A DNA stretch of 64,000 nt from Diploscapter coronatus (taxonomy: Eukaryota; Nematoda; Chromadorea; Rhabditida; Rhabditidae), in the NCBI GenBank assembly GCA_964036155.1, contig OZ038422.1, forward strand, positions 806,001 to 870,000, given 5' to 3'. Shown piece after piece: positions 1 through 11,400 of the stretch. Made by a program: the position numbers and the translations under genes. A model generated the notes under the pieces. That model ran no database searches, was not told where the DNA came from, and saw only the letters and a list, made by a program, of their open reading frames with translations. The stretch's first letter is position 1; the number at the start of each line of letters is the position of its first letter.

Positions 1-3000
1 TATGTCAAAAATGACTGCCTTGAAGTTTGTTCCAAAATTGAGTGAGAATAAAATAAGACATGCTATCAGAATTGTCGATTAAAATTTAGAGTTGAAACTT
101 TCAAGCTCCGTGTGTTGAATATAAAATGGGGCTTTCAAGTTGACTGCAATATAAAAGACGAAAGTGTTTCTATGTCGAATATGGGGAAAGAGGCAATTAT
201 CAAAAGTGACAGAGAACATATGTCGCAAGAATTTATATTTCGAAGAAAAAAGTAATTTGAAAAATAGTTTATGGTAGCAAAGTTTTTAGTCGAAATAGGA
301 TAGGGATTGGTAGGAGGGGGAATATTGTATCCTCATGCAATTTTTTGTGAAATGACGCTACAATTGCAACTATTTTTCCAAGCTCCGGAAAATAGCATAG
401 ACCACGAGAAACGTGCTTGAAATCCGGCTATCTCGTATGGTTTTTGAACGGTGACCTTGTATCTTTTAGTTCCCTACTTTCTAGATTGGTGCCTAGCGCT
501 GAATCTGTTCGCGGTAAGTTGAATGGGGAACAGATATTTTCGCAAAAAAATACAAAAAAATAAGAAATTTGTACTCGAATAAAGTGCAATGTTAGCGTGA
601 AATAATATATCAGGATGAAAGCAAAGATAAGACAAGATCAATTTCAGTTCATTAACCAAAACACGAAGATGTTGTGATACTTCATTGGTAAAACGCGATT
701 TAATTTATATATAAAATTGGTCAGCCTTAAAATATATACATATGAAAGAAAAATTTTCAGGTACACACCATACAAAGTGCGCTTTGAACTATCCGTTATC
801 ATTTTTCAGAAACTCATAAATAACTTTCTACCTGTGCATTATTTTAAAAAATGTATTCCCGACAATCGTATTTGATTAGATTTAAAAAAACGCATTATTA
901 AATTTGTAAATATCAATTTTTGATGAAATTTTAATTAAGCTTCGCCAGACATAAAGAAAAGGGGGAGCAAAGCACCGCGCGTAAAGTTGGAAGTTTTGTA
1001 AGATAAATAGTGAAATCGGACTTATTTGAAATGAAAGAGCAATAACAATGGTTGAAATTTCAATTGTTCACTCCGTTAAAACTGCAAAGTGATCGTGAAA
1101 ATCGATAAATGACGGGTACTCAAAACTCTTTCTCATAACGGACTTTGCACACCTAACGAACTCTCGCCAAAAATAACCGCACCGCATCATATGATCGATC
1201 TGACACGTCACATGTTTAGAGATACAAAGTGGAAAACGGGTGGAATAATTCATTGCATATTTGGAAAGGTGCCAGCAGAATTCGGAATTTTTATGAAGCT
1301 ATTGAGGGAATCAATCAGCGACCACAAATGTAAACAGCAAATCCTTGACGATAGACAATGAAAAATAAAGAGGCTTGTTAGAGAAAGAGAATGGGGAAAA
1401 ACGCAGAGAAAAAGAGAAAAGGGAGAGAAAGAAGCTTCCTCTTTTCTCTAGGAAATGTTGCCTTTTTCTCTAGCCCTCTCCTCGATTCTCATGCTATTTC
1501 CCCATTCTATCTATAGACTTTCAGCCGCCCGCTAGGCCAGTCTCTCCTCATTGCTGGGGGTCACTTCCATCTTTTCTCTAACTATTCCCCTTTTCGCCCT
1601 CTCAAATTCCTTTACTATTTCTCAATCACTCAAATTGCGTCAACTGAGCATTGATCTAATGTACGTAAAAGCACATTTCTTCTTCACGAAAACTTAGGTT
1701 CGCAAATGTAGACAGGGACGAAATTTTGGTGTGCGTGAAAGAACTAGAACCATTTCAATTCACTCCGGTGTGCATCCCGTAGTTGTCGAAATTAGACACG
1801 AGCGCGAAATTCATCGTACGGAAAATGCGAACAGGTACGATTCAGACCCCTAGCGCAAATTCTCAAGCATGAAGAAAAACGCACGTTGTCACGTTTAAGT
1901 GAATGAAGGAATTTCGAAAAGACTCAGGTAGCTAAAAAATAGCGCGTAGAATTTAGAGAACAGAGAAATTACCTTCTTTACCCCCCGCACTATTTCCTTC
2001 GAGTACCAAAGCGAGAATCCGTCTATTTTAAGTAATTTTGCATTGTTTTAGCCTTCGAAGTTGGTTTTCAAGAGATTGAGATCAAATTTCTGCACAATAG
2101 TGCAAAACTCTCGAGGCAATACTGTAGTAGTTTCCTATTTCTTTCAAGAACTTTTGAACTCAACCCAACTAAATCAAATTTGCAGGGAAACTTTTGTTGA
2201 AAATGTTGCTTTTTCATTGCGATCTTTGATACGATCCCTTAGCACGAAATTGATCAAGATTTTAGATTCAAGCTTACAAAATGTGTTGCTTTTTGAAAAT
2301 TTCAGCGCTCTCCAAAATAACTCCGTCGCTATGGCAGAAAGTGCAAAATAACGTGAGTCATAAGAATTCTTGAGAAAACAAAAACATACGAAACAAGCGG
2401 GAAATTTTATATAAACTTTCGGGGAAAATGTTTGTGGATATTAAATTAAACATTTTGACCGAGAATGTTTTACCTCGCCTTTTTCCTCCTAGAGCCGACG
2501 AAAAGACTTGTGGATCGAAAGAATTTCTTCTTTTCTTTCTGGCCATTATTCGACAAAGAGTTTCGTTCCGGCATATCTGAGAATCACAAAAATTCAAATA
2601 GGAAACACGCAAATTTATATACAACGAAATATATTGCTCATCCAATAAATAATTGGTAGTTTTAAGATTACCATTTTAAAAACAACGATATGATTTTCAT
2701 TGCTCTGTCACGAAATAAAATGGAAAAGGCATATATCTAATTTGTTTAATTCTAAAAACATATTGAAAATGGTAAGATATATGAACGTTCGATGAAATCG
2801 AGCATCTTTCATAGAAATTGCTACTACGATTTGGGTCAAGCGGAGTGCCGGAAAAGCGAGAATATATGGAGGAGGGGAAACCTAAGGTGAACTTTCGTCA
2901 GACGAAGACTATAAACGGGGGGAATAGGTCACAAAAGGGAAACTATGATTGTGATACCAGGTCACAGTGGCGAAAATTTGAACTAACTACAGGTTATAGA

Positions 3001-4980
3001 GAGAAAGTTGCTGAGAAAATATGCTGGGGGATAGGTCGTAAAGGATTTCTGACGATCGTCCTCTTTAGGTCTGAAGAAGGATTATCCCACTTTTAACCTC
3101 GACTAAGAGGGATCGAGAGAAACCGCTGAAGACCTGCGAGAAGAGTCAAGGCTTTAACCGGAAGTTCCTCGTTTGGCGCGAAAAATGACTCAGGAAATTC
3201 AAATTGGCTTCTTCTGTTTTCAGCAAATATGTGCACGTGTGTTATAAATTTACAAAGCGCGGCGCGGTTTTAACGAAGAAATGAGGGGAATTGATGAATT
3301 TATAACACAAAATAGGGAAAAAAATCGAGCAGAATGGAGAATCGACAAAGGCGTAAGGAAATGCATTAGACCAATCGAGCTTGAGCATGAATCGTTGTGC
3401 AGCTCTGCCCAATTTGTGTCAATGTTGAGGGATATCTGCCGAAAAATGACCGAGATAATTCATCCGACAACACGAAATGTGTCTGTGTGTTAGCCGAGTG
3501 AATTCCAATAAATGGGGTTACTGGCTCAAAATTTTGCCGACTGAGTTGAGAAAAATATGAATGTCTGGACAATTTTCAGCTGACAAAGGAACGAAACATT
3601 TGGAGTTTGTTCGAGCCTCAAAAAAGCTCCGAAAAGTTATTTTGAAGTGCGAAAAACTCCTAGTGAAGTTAAAAAACATCAAGCTAATGCAGCGCTTTTT
3701 GAACGCCTTAAATTTAGAAATTGCCTAGAGGAGAAGCCCTGTGCGTGAATAGAGTGAAATTGAATGTGAGGGGGGAGGCTTTTGGAGAGAGATTGAAATT
3801 AAATTTTCGCGCTTTTTTCGCGTCTCTTGTTCTCCTTAACTCTAACACTATTTCGAAGACCACGCTTAAAAATTTGCCAAAATTTCTGAAGCACCGAACA
3901 TCATCATATCGAAATTCGGAATTCTCCGACAGAAAATTCCGAACCGATTTCCCAAAACGACAAAAAATCTCCAGAAGCGTGTTAACCTACATTAAAATTA
4001 GACCAGCTGAATAATTTAAGACCTAATTCTTAAAAATTCCGCTGCGAATATCCCAGACCCAGACTTTGGGAATTCATTAATACAGGTCGTCCACTTGACA
4101 GGCAAAGTCGAGCGATAAATTAACCCGTCGGATACGTGAAAAATTGCTTTTAAAAATAAAACGCTACGTTTCAAGAGGAGGAAATTCCCTTAGAAGAGAA
4201 CGTCGCTTTTCAAAAGAGAATTCAAAGTTTGGCTTTTTCTCCTCATGACGCCATATCGAGTTTCATTAGAAAGTTCAATGCTAAAATTGCGCCGCAAAAT
4301 GCAAAAAGCGACAATTGTGCAAGAACAATCGTGCGGGGTAGGCTCACCTAAAATAACGAAATTAAATAATGGACGTTGTTAGAAGAAATTGCGAGAAGCC
4401 GCTAGAAACATTCACATAAATGAGGAAAGGATATTCTAGGAAGGTTAAATAAAGATAATTTATGGAATCTCTTTCCTAATACATGCAAATAAGAGCATTA
4501 CCAGACTCTAAGAAAACAATGTGGTATTTAGAAATATAAACTTTTATATACTAACAAATGTTATATAAAATATCGGTATTTTAAGAAGTCCTACGTGATG
4601 CAAGATATTTGCTACGGAATTGAATAGAATAGGGATTAATTTTGTCTTTATGCTTTGTACATTTTTCTAATTTGTGGGAGTCGTTGATTTATATCTGTCT
4701 GAGATATATGATATCCCTAAGATCTTTATTATTCTCTAAACGAAAAAATACTTTAAAGAAGTTCAACTTCCGATTCGCTCCATTTTAGCGACAATATGCA
4801 CGAGGAGATAGATTACCGCTGCCGATAAAGAAATCACTGACATTAGGATCCAAACGAATCCCTAAATAGTTTTTTTTTTCAATAATTACAATATCACACT
4901 TTATTAGTGGGAATTTAATGATTATAAATGAAAAAGTTGGTAGAAGCTAGAAAAATTGATAGAAATGTGCTCCATTACAG
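1..4980. other. gene-poor stretch, no gene recognised
   Basis: No exon chain with consistent splice phases or recognisable protein motif was found on either strand. Open frames here are short and lack family signatures. The stretch holds one hairpin repeat (2878-3073) and purine-rich or pyrimidine-rich runs around 1380-1630 that look like low-complexity intergenic DNA. Confidence 0.5.
2878..3073. repeat. hairpin element, family H9
   Basis: The left end reads CCTAAGGTGAACTTTCGTCA and the right end, reverse-complemented, reads ACCTAAAGAGGACGATCGTC. It resembles the copies at 9680, 33480 and 44831 and is the longest of the four. A 92-codon open frame overlapping it is judged to be a by-product of the repeat. 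Confidence 0.65.
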
Positions 4981-5052
4981 GCCTTAAGGTTTTTGATACT
5001 TCCGTATTAAACATGACAGTGGAAAGGGGGGAGAAATAGCATGGACAAGGCG

Positions 5053-5117
5053 CGGTGGCAGACAACGAAGAAAAAAGTGAACAAAAATACTCACTTTTTT
5101 CTCGTTGTCTGCCACCG
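5053..5117. repeat. hairpin, single copy
   Basis: A near-perfect palindrome with arms starting CGGTGGCAGACAACGA around a short AT-rich loop. It lies at the 3' end of the SLC46-type gene, and its open strand extends an otherwise unsupported frame there. Confidence 0.7.
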
Positions 5118-5243
5118 GGTTTTTTTTTATGCTTTTCGCCTTTCTTCTCGCTGTTATGTTTAGCACGAGAATGTGCAAAAACTTTAGGGCCTGTTCCACT
5201 CCTCTTTTATCATGCATGCGGCAGTTTCATTTTCCATTCTTAC

Positions 5244-7545
5244 CTGATACCAATCCACAGTAGCAATGTAAATATTTTGGAGAACCGCGGTCTGAGCGAA
5301 GCCAGCCAATTTTTGAGCGATGGAACTTATGGCAAAAGCCTTGCCGATCTGAAAAAGTCATCTTTTAAAAAATGTATACCTTTATTTTAGGATTCTTTGA
5401 ATGCTCACCAGTTTAGAGGAAAAATAATAAAGTAATAAAAAAGAAATTATGCTATTATTTATAAAATACGGTCATTTCTCTTCGATTCTTTTCTGGAAAT
5501 ATCAGCCTGTTAAAATATAAGCGTGAGTAAGCTTCCAAGCTATTTTTCAGGAAAATATTACCTCATCAGGCTCGACGATACAGGACATGAACGTATAAGT
5601 CAAGGGGTTCAACAGACCATGCAAACTCCCAGGAGCTAAACTCGCGTAGATCATCCATGATGCCTAAATTTGAATGTCAAATTTTCCAAGAACTCGCAAA
5701 TTTAAAGGCAGCGCCTATAAAGTGGTCCCATCTCCCACATTGAAAAATTAGGATCACTTTAGGCGCTGCCAAGCTCCAATAACCGTTGCCAAACCAATCC
5801 ACAGGACGCATAGCCCCATGCTAGTTATCGCGAACACAATGATCAGGGTGTCTCGAAATTTGAATAGCATCTTGAAGACGACCAAACCGAACGTCATTCC
5901 CAGGATTTCTAAGATTTCATTTTTTTCCTTAATTTAAAGAATCATTTCCAAAATTCATTAACTTTATCGGGAAAATGAGTAACTTTTACAATACAGTAAA
6001 ACCCCTAATTAAAGTCTTCTCGGATTCTATTAGAGGTTTTGCTGTAACTCATTGTACAGAAAGAAAGAAAAATTACGTGCTATCGGTCTCCAAGCCTTGT
6101 AGCTGGCATATTGCATGGGCGTCCATTTAAAAGGTGCCAACTTTGTATAGGTTCCAATTAAGCCTGGAAAAATGACAAAGTTATTCATTTTAAGGGAAAA
6201 AGCACACCTTTTTCCTCCCCGAAGACGAATTGATCGAGAAAATTCGCTAGGAAGCATAAATACAGGAATAATCGACGGTGACCGTCTCTAGATACCAAGA
6301 ATATCTTCGCTGACTCGTAAATTGAAAGAAACGATAGCTTAGTGATTTGCCAGAATGATTCGCTAAAATTAGCGTAATAAAGTAGCTAAAATTTAAGCCT
6401 TCTAACATTTTAGTAAGAGGCGTCGAGTCTTCTTCTGCAGTCAAATTAGCCTGACTTTCATGCACTTGATCTGGCAATTCTATCAACAATTTCGCTTTCT
6501 TAGGCTTCTTTGACTTCAATAATAGCACTCCCAATAGAATCGTCAGGATAAATAAGCCTTAATTAACGCATTAAAATTGTGATTAAGAATTTCACTATTA
6601 CCCTCTGCAATTCCCATAATGACAATTAGTTCGACTTGATGATCAAGCATGAGTTTGACCAACTTTGAGGCAATGTATTGGCCCAGACTGAAGATAATTG
6701 AGACGATTATCATGCGAATTGACAACTGAATATTCGTCTTTCAAATCGAAATATGAAGATTTGACGCCGACGTCGGAGGTCGAAATTTTCTTCAGAGCTG
6801 TAACTGTTTAAACGCGTGTCTAAACATTTACAGCTCTGGTCAGAATGTTCTGTAGGAGTCAGAATCTTACCATTCTTTTGTCATCAAACTCGTCAGTGAC
6901 ATATGCGTTAATGCAGCTCATTGTTAATAAGAAATCGCCGAACAGTCCTACAACCGCAGCAGTCGGAAACAGCAATTCCAGGGACCAATCCGTTTGAGGC
7001 GACCAAATAAGCATTCGCACTTAATTACGGACAATTAACAAAGAGCTTAATTAACAAATTGACGTTAATTACTTGCATTTTCAATAACACATGATCCTAT
7101 GCCAATTAACAGTGGAATTTTTCGACCATGAACATCACTAATACCGCCTAAAATTGCAAAATGTGTGTTGATAAAATTATTATCTGTAGACTACACGCTA
7201 TAAAATAGACGCTTGAAATTTGTATTCTTTTTTAACTGACCATACATAATCCCAACTATCATAGCTATCGGAAGGTTAACGTAGCTGTAATTGTTATCCC
7301 ATTCCACCATCTTTTTATTGATGAATTTATCCGTAACGTCGCCGGTAACATTATAGACCCTCTTCATTTTGGCCTCCGATAAACTTGGGGTTACGATACC
7401 TCTAAATCGATAGAATATGCTAATTTTATAGTTTGAATAATCCTTACACTGCAGTATTGCAAGCGGCTAAAATAAATATGAGAGGTTCCACCGTGATTTT
7501 CAAATTATTCAAAAACTCGAACGATTTTTCCCGAAATGAGCCCAT
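5244..7545 (-). CDS. SLC46-type major facilitator transporter
   Basis: Multi-exon membrane transporter of the SLC46 (proton-coupled folate transporter-like) branch of the major facilitator superfamily. The chosen start gives MGSFREKSF, followed by a first hydrophobic helix (EPLIFILAA). Later exons join in phase: GGISDVHGRKIPLLIG is the typical motif after helix 2, INAYVTDEFDDKRM is the loop before helix 5, then a charged central loop (KSKKPKKAK), FLDQFVFGEEKG, and LAPFKWTPMQY. The helix-10/11 region reads VEPDEIGKAFAI and ends at VDWYQ. The family normally has 12 helices of about 450 residues. The last helix and stop could not be placed with confidence and probably lie within 4870-5240, so the 3' limit given is the last certain exon. 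Substrate is unknown. Introns hold hairpins at 5707 and 6793. Confidence 0.8.
5707..5770. repeat. hairpin, single copy
   Basis: Arms GGCAGCGCCTATAAAGTGG and, reverse-complemented from the right, GGCAGCGCCTAAAGTGATCC. It sits in or at the edge of an intron of the SLC46-type gene, so its right arm may contribute the last few bases of the exon. Confidence 0.7.
6793..6838. repeat. short hairpin, family H5
   Basis: Arms CAGAGCTGTAA and TTACAGCTCTG flank a GTTTAAACGCGTGTCTAAAC core. It resembles the copy at 31464, which carries the same GTGTCTAA core. It is intronic in the SLC46-type gene. Confidence 0.65.
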
Positions 7546-8446
7546 CTTGCTGAAAATTTTCTAAATTTAGCAAAATAATAAATCATAAACGCTGGGTCTT
7601 AATTGATAGGTAGACGGTTGATGAAAAATCAATTATCCTTTCACTCCCCTATTTATGTGTTTGATTTTCTTATCATCAAGTTGTGTGAAAAATAATCGCT
7701 TTTGCGGGGTCGTTCTATGTGTTTTGTCGCAAAAAATCAAGAAAATTATAAAACGCAAGAAATTTATTCATCTTTTCAGCCTCGAAGTTGGAAAACTTAC
7801 ATGAAATTCGTTGCAAGAAATGCGTAGGCATTGTCAATGATCGACTACTTGAGACAGTAAACTACACGAACTTTTGATGCGCGTTGCTTGCAGCAGACTT
7901 TGCGCTATTACATCATAATCGAGGAATGAGGCTGACGACTATTTGTAAGTACGCAGTGCACACTTGGCATATTCGAATATGTGCATATCATTAATTTCGT
8001 CTCAACTAATCAGTCATTGGCAATATTGAGTACTTTCTTTAAAATGACTTAGCATAGAAGAACTAGCAACAATTGGAAAGGTATTGCGAAGGAAAGTTTT
8101 GTTCTGGAAAAGTATCGTAAAAACGCTAGTCTTTGGATTTAAACCCGTCAAAATCTCGTAGAATTCTAAGACAACATATTGCTATGATTAAAGTATTGAA
8201 AGGTGTAAAATAAATTAGCTTAATTTAGCACCAGCTATAAAGGAACAAATTTAAATGCCGAATTATCCTACAAATTTTCGGAACCCAAGCAAAATTAGAG
8301 CAAAAAATTATTGTCAATTGAAAAAGAAAATAGGAAAACGTTAGTGATTAATTATAGTGACATGACGAAGAAATAAGCATTTCAAAAGTCATGGCAAATT
8401 ACCAAAGTGATACCAAAATCGTGGTAAGTTACCAAAAATCTCAAAT
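7546..8446. other. intergenic between SLC46-type gene and rme-4-like gene
   Basis: The two minus-strand genes are separated by about 900 bp. The interval holds the family H7 element at 7830-8025 and otherwise AT-rich sequence with no open frame of interest. It should contain the promoter of the SLC46-type gene. Confidence 0.5.
7830..8025. repeat. hairpin element, family H7
   Basis: The left end reads ATTGTCAATGATCGACTACT and the right end, reverse-complemented, reads ATTGCCAATGACTGATTAGT. The interior carries GCAGTGCACACTT, shared as CAATGCACACTT with the copies at 42089 and 51004. Length is about 196 bp. Confidence 0.75.
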
Positions 8447-11400
8447 CTAGTCGAATTTCTCCCACTGCTGAGGTCTGGGTGGGGGTTTTGGCGGTTGGGT
8501 CTCTGATGGTACTGAAGGTACCAAGTTGGTAGCGTTTGTGGTAGCTCCCTGGGTCCTCTGCCCTATCTCCTGCAGATTTTGATAGCGGCTGTTTGATTGC
8601 GAGGTTTTTTGCACATAGAATGGGTCAGGCGTCGAAGAAGAGTGAGTCAAACTGAAATTCTTTTTCTGAATTAAAAAAATACTGAGCTATCAAAAATTAC
8701 TTCCAACTTTCGTTATTTTCGAACTTTTCAGATAGTAATTATGAATTATTCAAAAATTTCTCGCTGATCTAGAAATAAATTTCTAAATACCTACATCATA
8801 AAATCATTTAATTGATCGATTGATATATTAGCATATAGAAACGAAATATTTGGGGTGTAGGATGATATGTATTTGAGTGAGATATTTTGTAACAAAAATT
8901 AGTGGAAAATTTTCTTCCAAAACGTCTTACACTCAAACTATTTAAAGCATATTTGAAAAAAAACTACTATTGCTAATTGGCGAGAAAATTGATATTCATG
9001 TAGTCAATTAAAAATCAAATTTGAAGGAGCAAAATAGTGCGTCGCGTCGAAGAGAAACGAGACGAATGGAATAATTTTTGAATATCAACGCATTTTCTCC
9101 CAATTACTGCTAATACTAAAACAAGTTGTATAAATTATTTACGTTGGCGTCAAGTCTAGCGGCTGGATTTGTGGGTAGACGTTCTGGAAGTTCTGCGGGA
9201 GTTTCGAAGTAGAGTTGGGAAGGCTCGAGGGCGGTGTGTGATACGAGGCATTGCTCTGCATCGACTGGTCCAGAAAGACGGCGGACGAAGACTGAAAACT
9301 TGCAAATTTTAGAGATCATTTTTTGCAATTCTAGAAAAAAAAATATTCAAACATCGGAAAATTTCAGAAAAAAAAATGAAACTTATTATGTCTTTGAAAA
9401 AAAAACATACCGAATGATTCAATTCCTCCAAAGGGGTGTCGAAATCAATGAGATTCCCGACTTCGGGGCCTCTCGCCTGTTCAATTTGAGGAACTTCGTC
9501 GTCTGAGCCAGTATAGTCGTTCTGGAAATTAGCGATAAGTTCAAAATAGTTAAAAATAAATCCGATCTAAGATTAGGATAAATCAGAAAGAAGGTCAGAA
9601 TGAAGTCTAAATAAGATGGAGACAAGCTCCAAGGTCAAGAAAAAGGTAATGATAAAGTTTAAAATAAGCTTCGGATAAAGCAGACCCTAGGGAGGACTAT
9701 CGTCAGAAACCCATTTCGACCTCCACACCCGAGTATATTTTCTCTTCGCCTGGCCAAAGTTCTCCCTAGGTCTGCGGATCAAGTCCAAATCATTCTAACC
9801 TCTTCCCACTGTGCGTTTTCGAAAGACATCGGCTCGAAGCCCTGCCTCGGCCGCTTGATCGAGCGGGCTTTCTGAAAATTCGAATAATCTTCATTTTTCT
9901 TTAAACAAAAGTAAATTTGACTTTCTTCAAAATTTCCAATAAATTAAAAAATATATTTCTCTTCAAAATTAATTTAAATTGCCTTTAAAAATTTTCTTAA
10001 ATTTCACCTCAGCGACCTTTGACTTGACCTCTTTCGGAGCCAATTTGTTGAGTTTCGAGCTGATCTAAAAATTTTTCGAATTAAGCATTTAGAATAAGTT
10101 AGGGCATGAATTAGAATACAAAATAATCATCAATCATGAACGTAAGAATTCGAGTGTCTAAATTAGCATTAGTGATCTCACCCTCACTGTTTATCTATCT
10201 ATGATATATCTCGCCCATTCCCTATAAATACCCAAATATTCAGTTAATAAATGTTGTACTCGTCTACTCTTCTTCGCTTGTTTTCTCCTCTTCAGTCTAC
10301 ACGCTTTCTCTCTTCATTCTCCGTATTTGCCACGCGTTACAACTGAATAAATTATTATTATTTCAACCTGCATTCCGGAAACTTTTCCCTTGAGCGACTG
10401 GAACATATCCTTGGCGTCGGTAATCTGAAAATTCGAAATTTAACTTTTTCAATTTTCTTTTTAAATTTCACTCCAATGTTTAAAATTTATCTCAAATAAT
10501 TTAAAAAAAAAAAAAACATTAAGATCGTCATTTTCTTTAAAAAATCGAAAATTCCATGCAAAAGTTAGTAAATTAATTAGCATATAGAAGCCAAACCACA
10601 TATACTCTTTGAGAAGAAGAAAAACTAACCGTTTCATATATCCCATTGATCAATTCCGAATTCTGGAAAAAATAGACAAAGTTAATTAGCGATTAGATGC
10701 AAGCTGAGTTAATTGACCTAATTAGAAAAATTCCCTCCACCATGAAAATTTGAAAAGATTATCATAGATCATAGAAGTTGATATAATGCAAAAGCATGAA
10801 TTTGAAAATACTAGTCCTTAGTAAAATGCTATTATTGATGCCTAAATCTGGGAGGCGCGTAAAGTGGTGCACGGTTATTTTTAGTGGTTAGGAAATCGAG
10901 AAATAGCACGCTAAAAGGAGAGAGACTGGCTTAAAATCCATTATTTCATTTCCAACCTCCCAGATTTGGATATCAACAAGAATTGCTAGCTTTCTTTAAA
11001 TATAAAACGTTAACTTTAAACAATTACCTGCAAATTAGCGCCCTTCATGTTAGTTATCTCAGCTTCGAATTCATCGGTGATTGCTCCGCCCTGATTCAAC
11101 AGCCTCAGCCGGTCGGCGATAAACTAAAATGTTAAAAATTAGTATTTAAAAGATATGCTATTTTAGCATCCAATAAATGCTAAAGCATCTCTTTTAACAT
11201 TCTTATTGTAAAAGATGCGAAATCCTAGTACGTTTTGGGTGGTATTCTCAAAATTTTAGCATTTCAAAAGTAGGAGTCGCCACTAGACAAATTGCAAGTT
11301 TCAACTTTCTGATCACTATTTTTACTTGATATTTTCTTCCCCTTTTCCCATTTGAAGTTGTTTTTCCTCGAAAACGCTACAAATTTCGCTTCCAAAATAA

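Noticed and set aside
2818..3096. 92-codon plus-strand ORF
   Set aside because: It overlaps the H9 hairpin element almost completely, and its peptide segments come from repeat sequence.
4984..5217. 77-codon minus-strand ORF as the last SLC46-type exon
   Set aside because: It runs through a palindromic hairpin and lacks a clear helix-12 sequence. The true last exon could not be settled.
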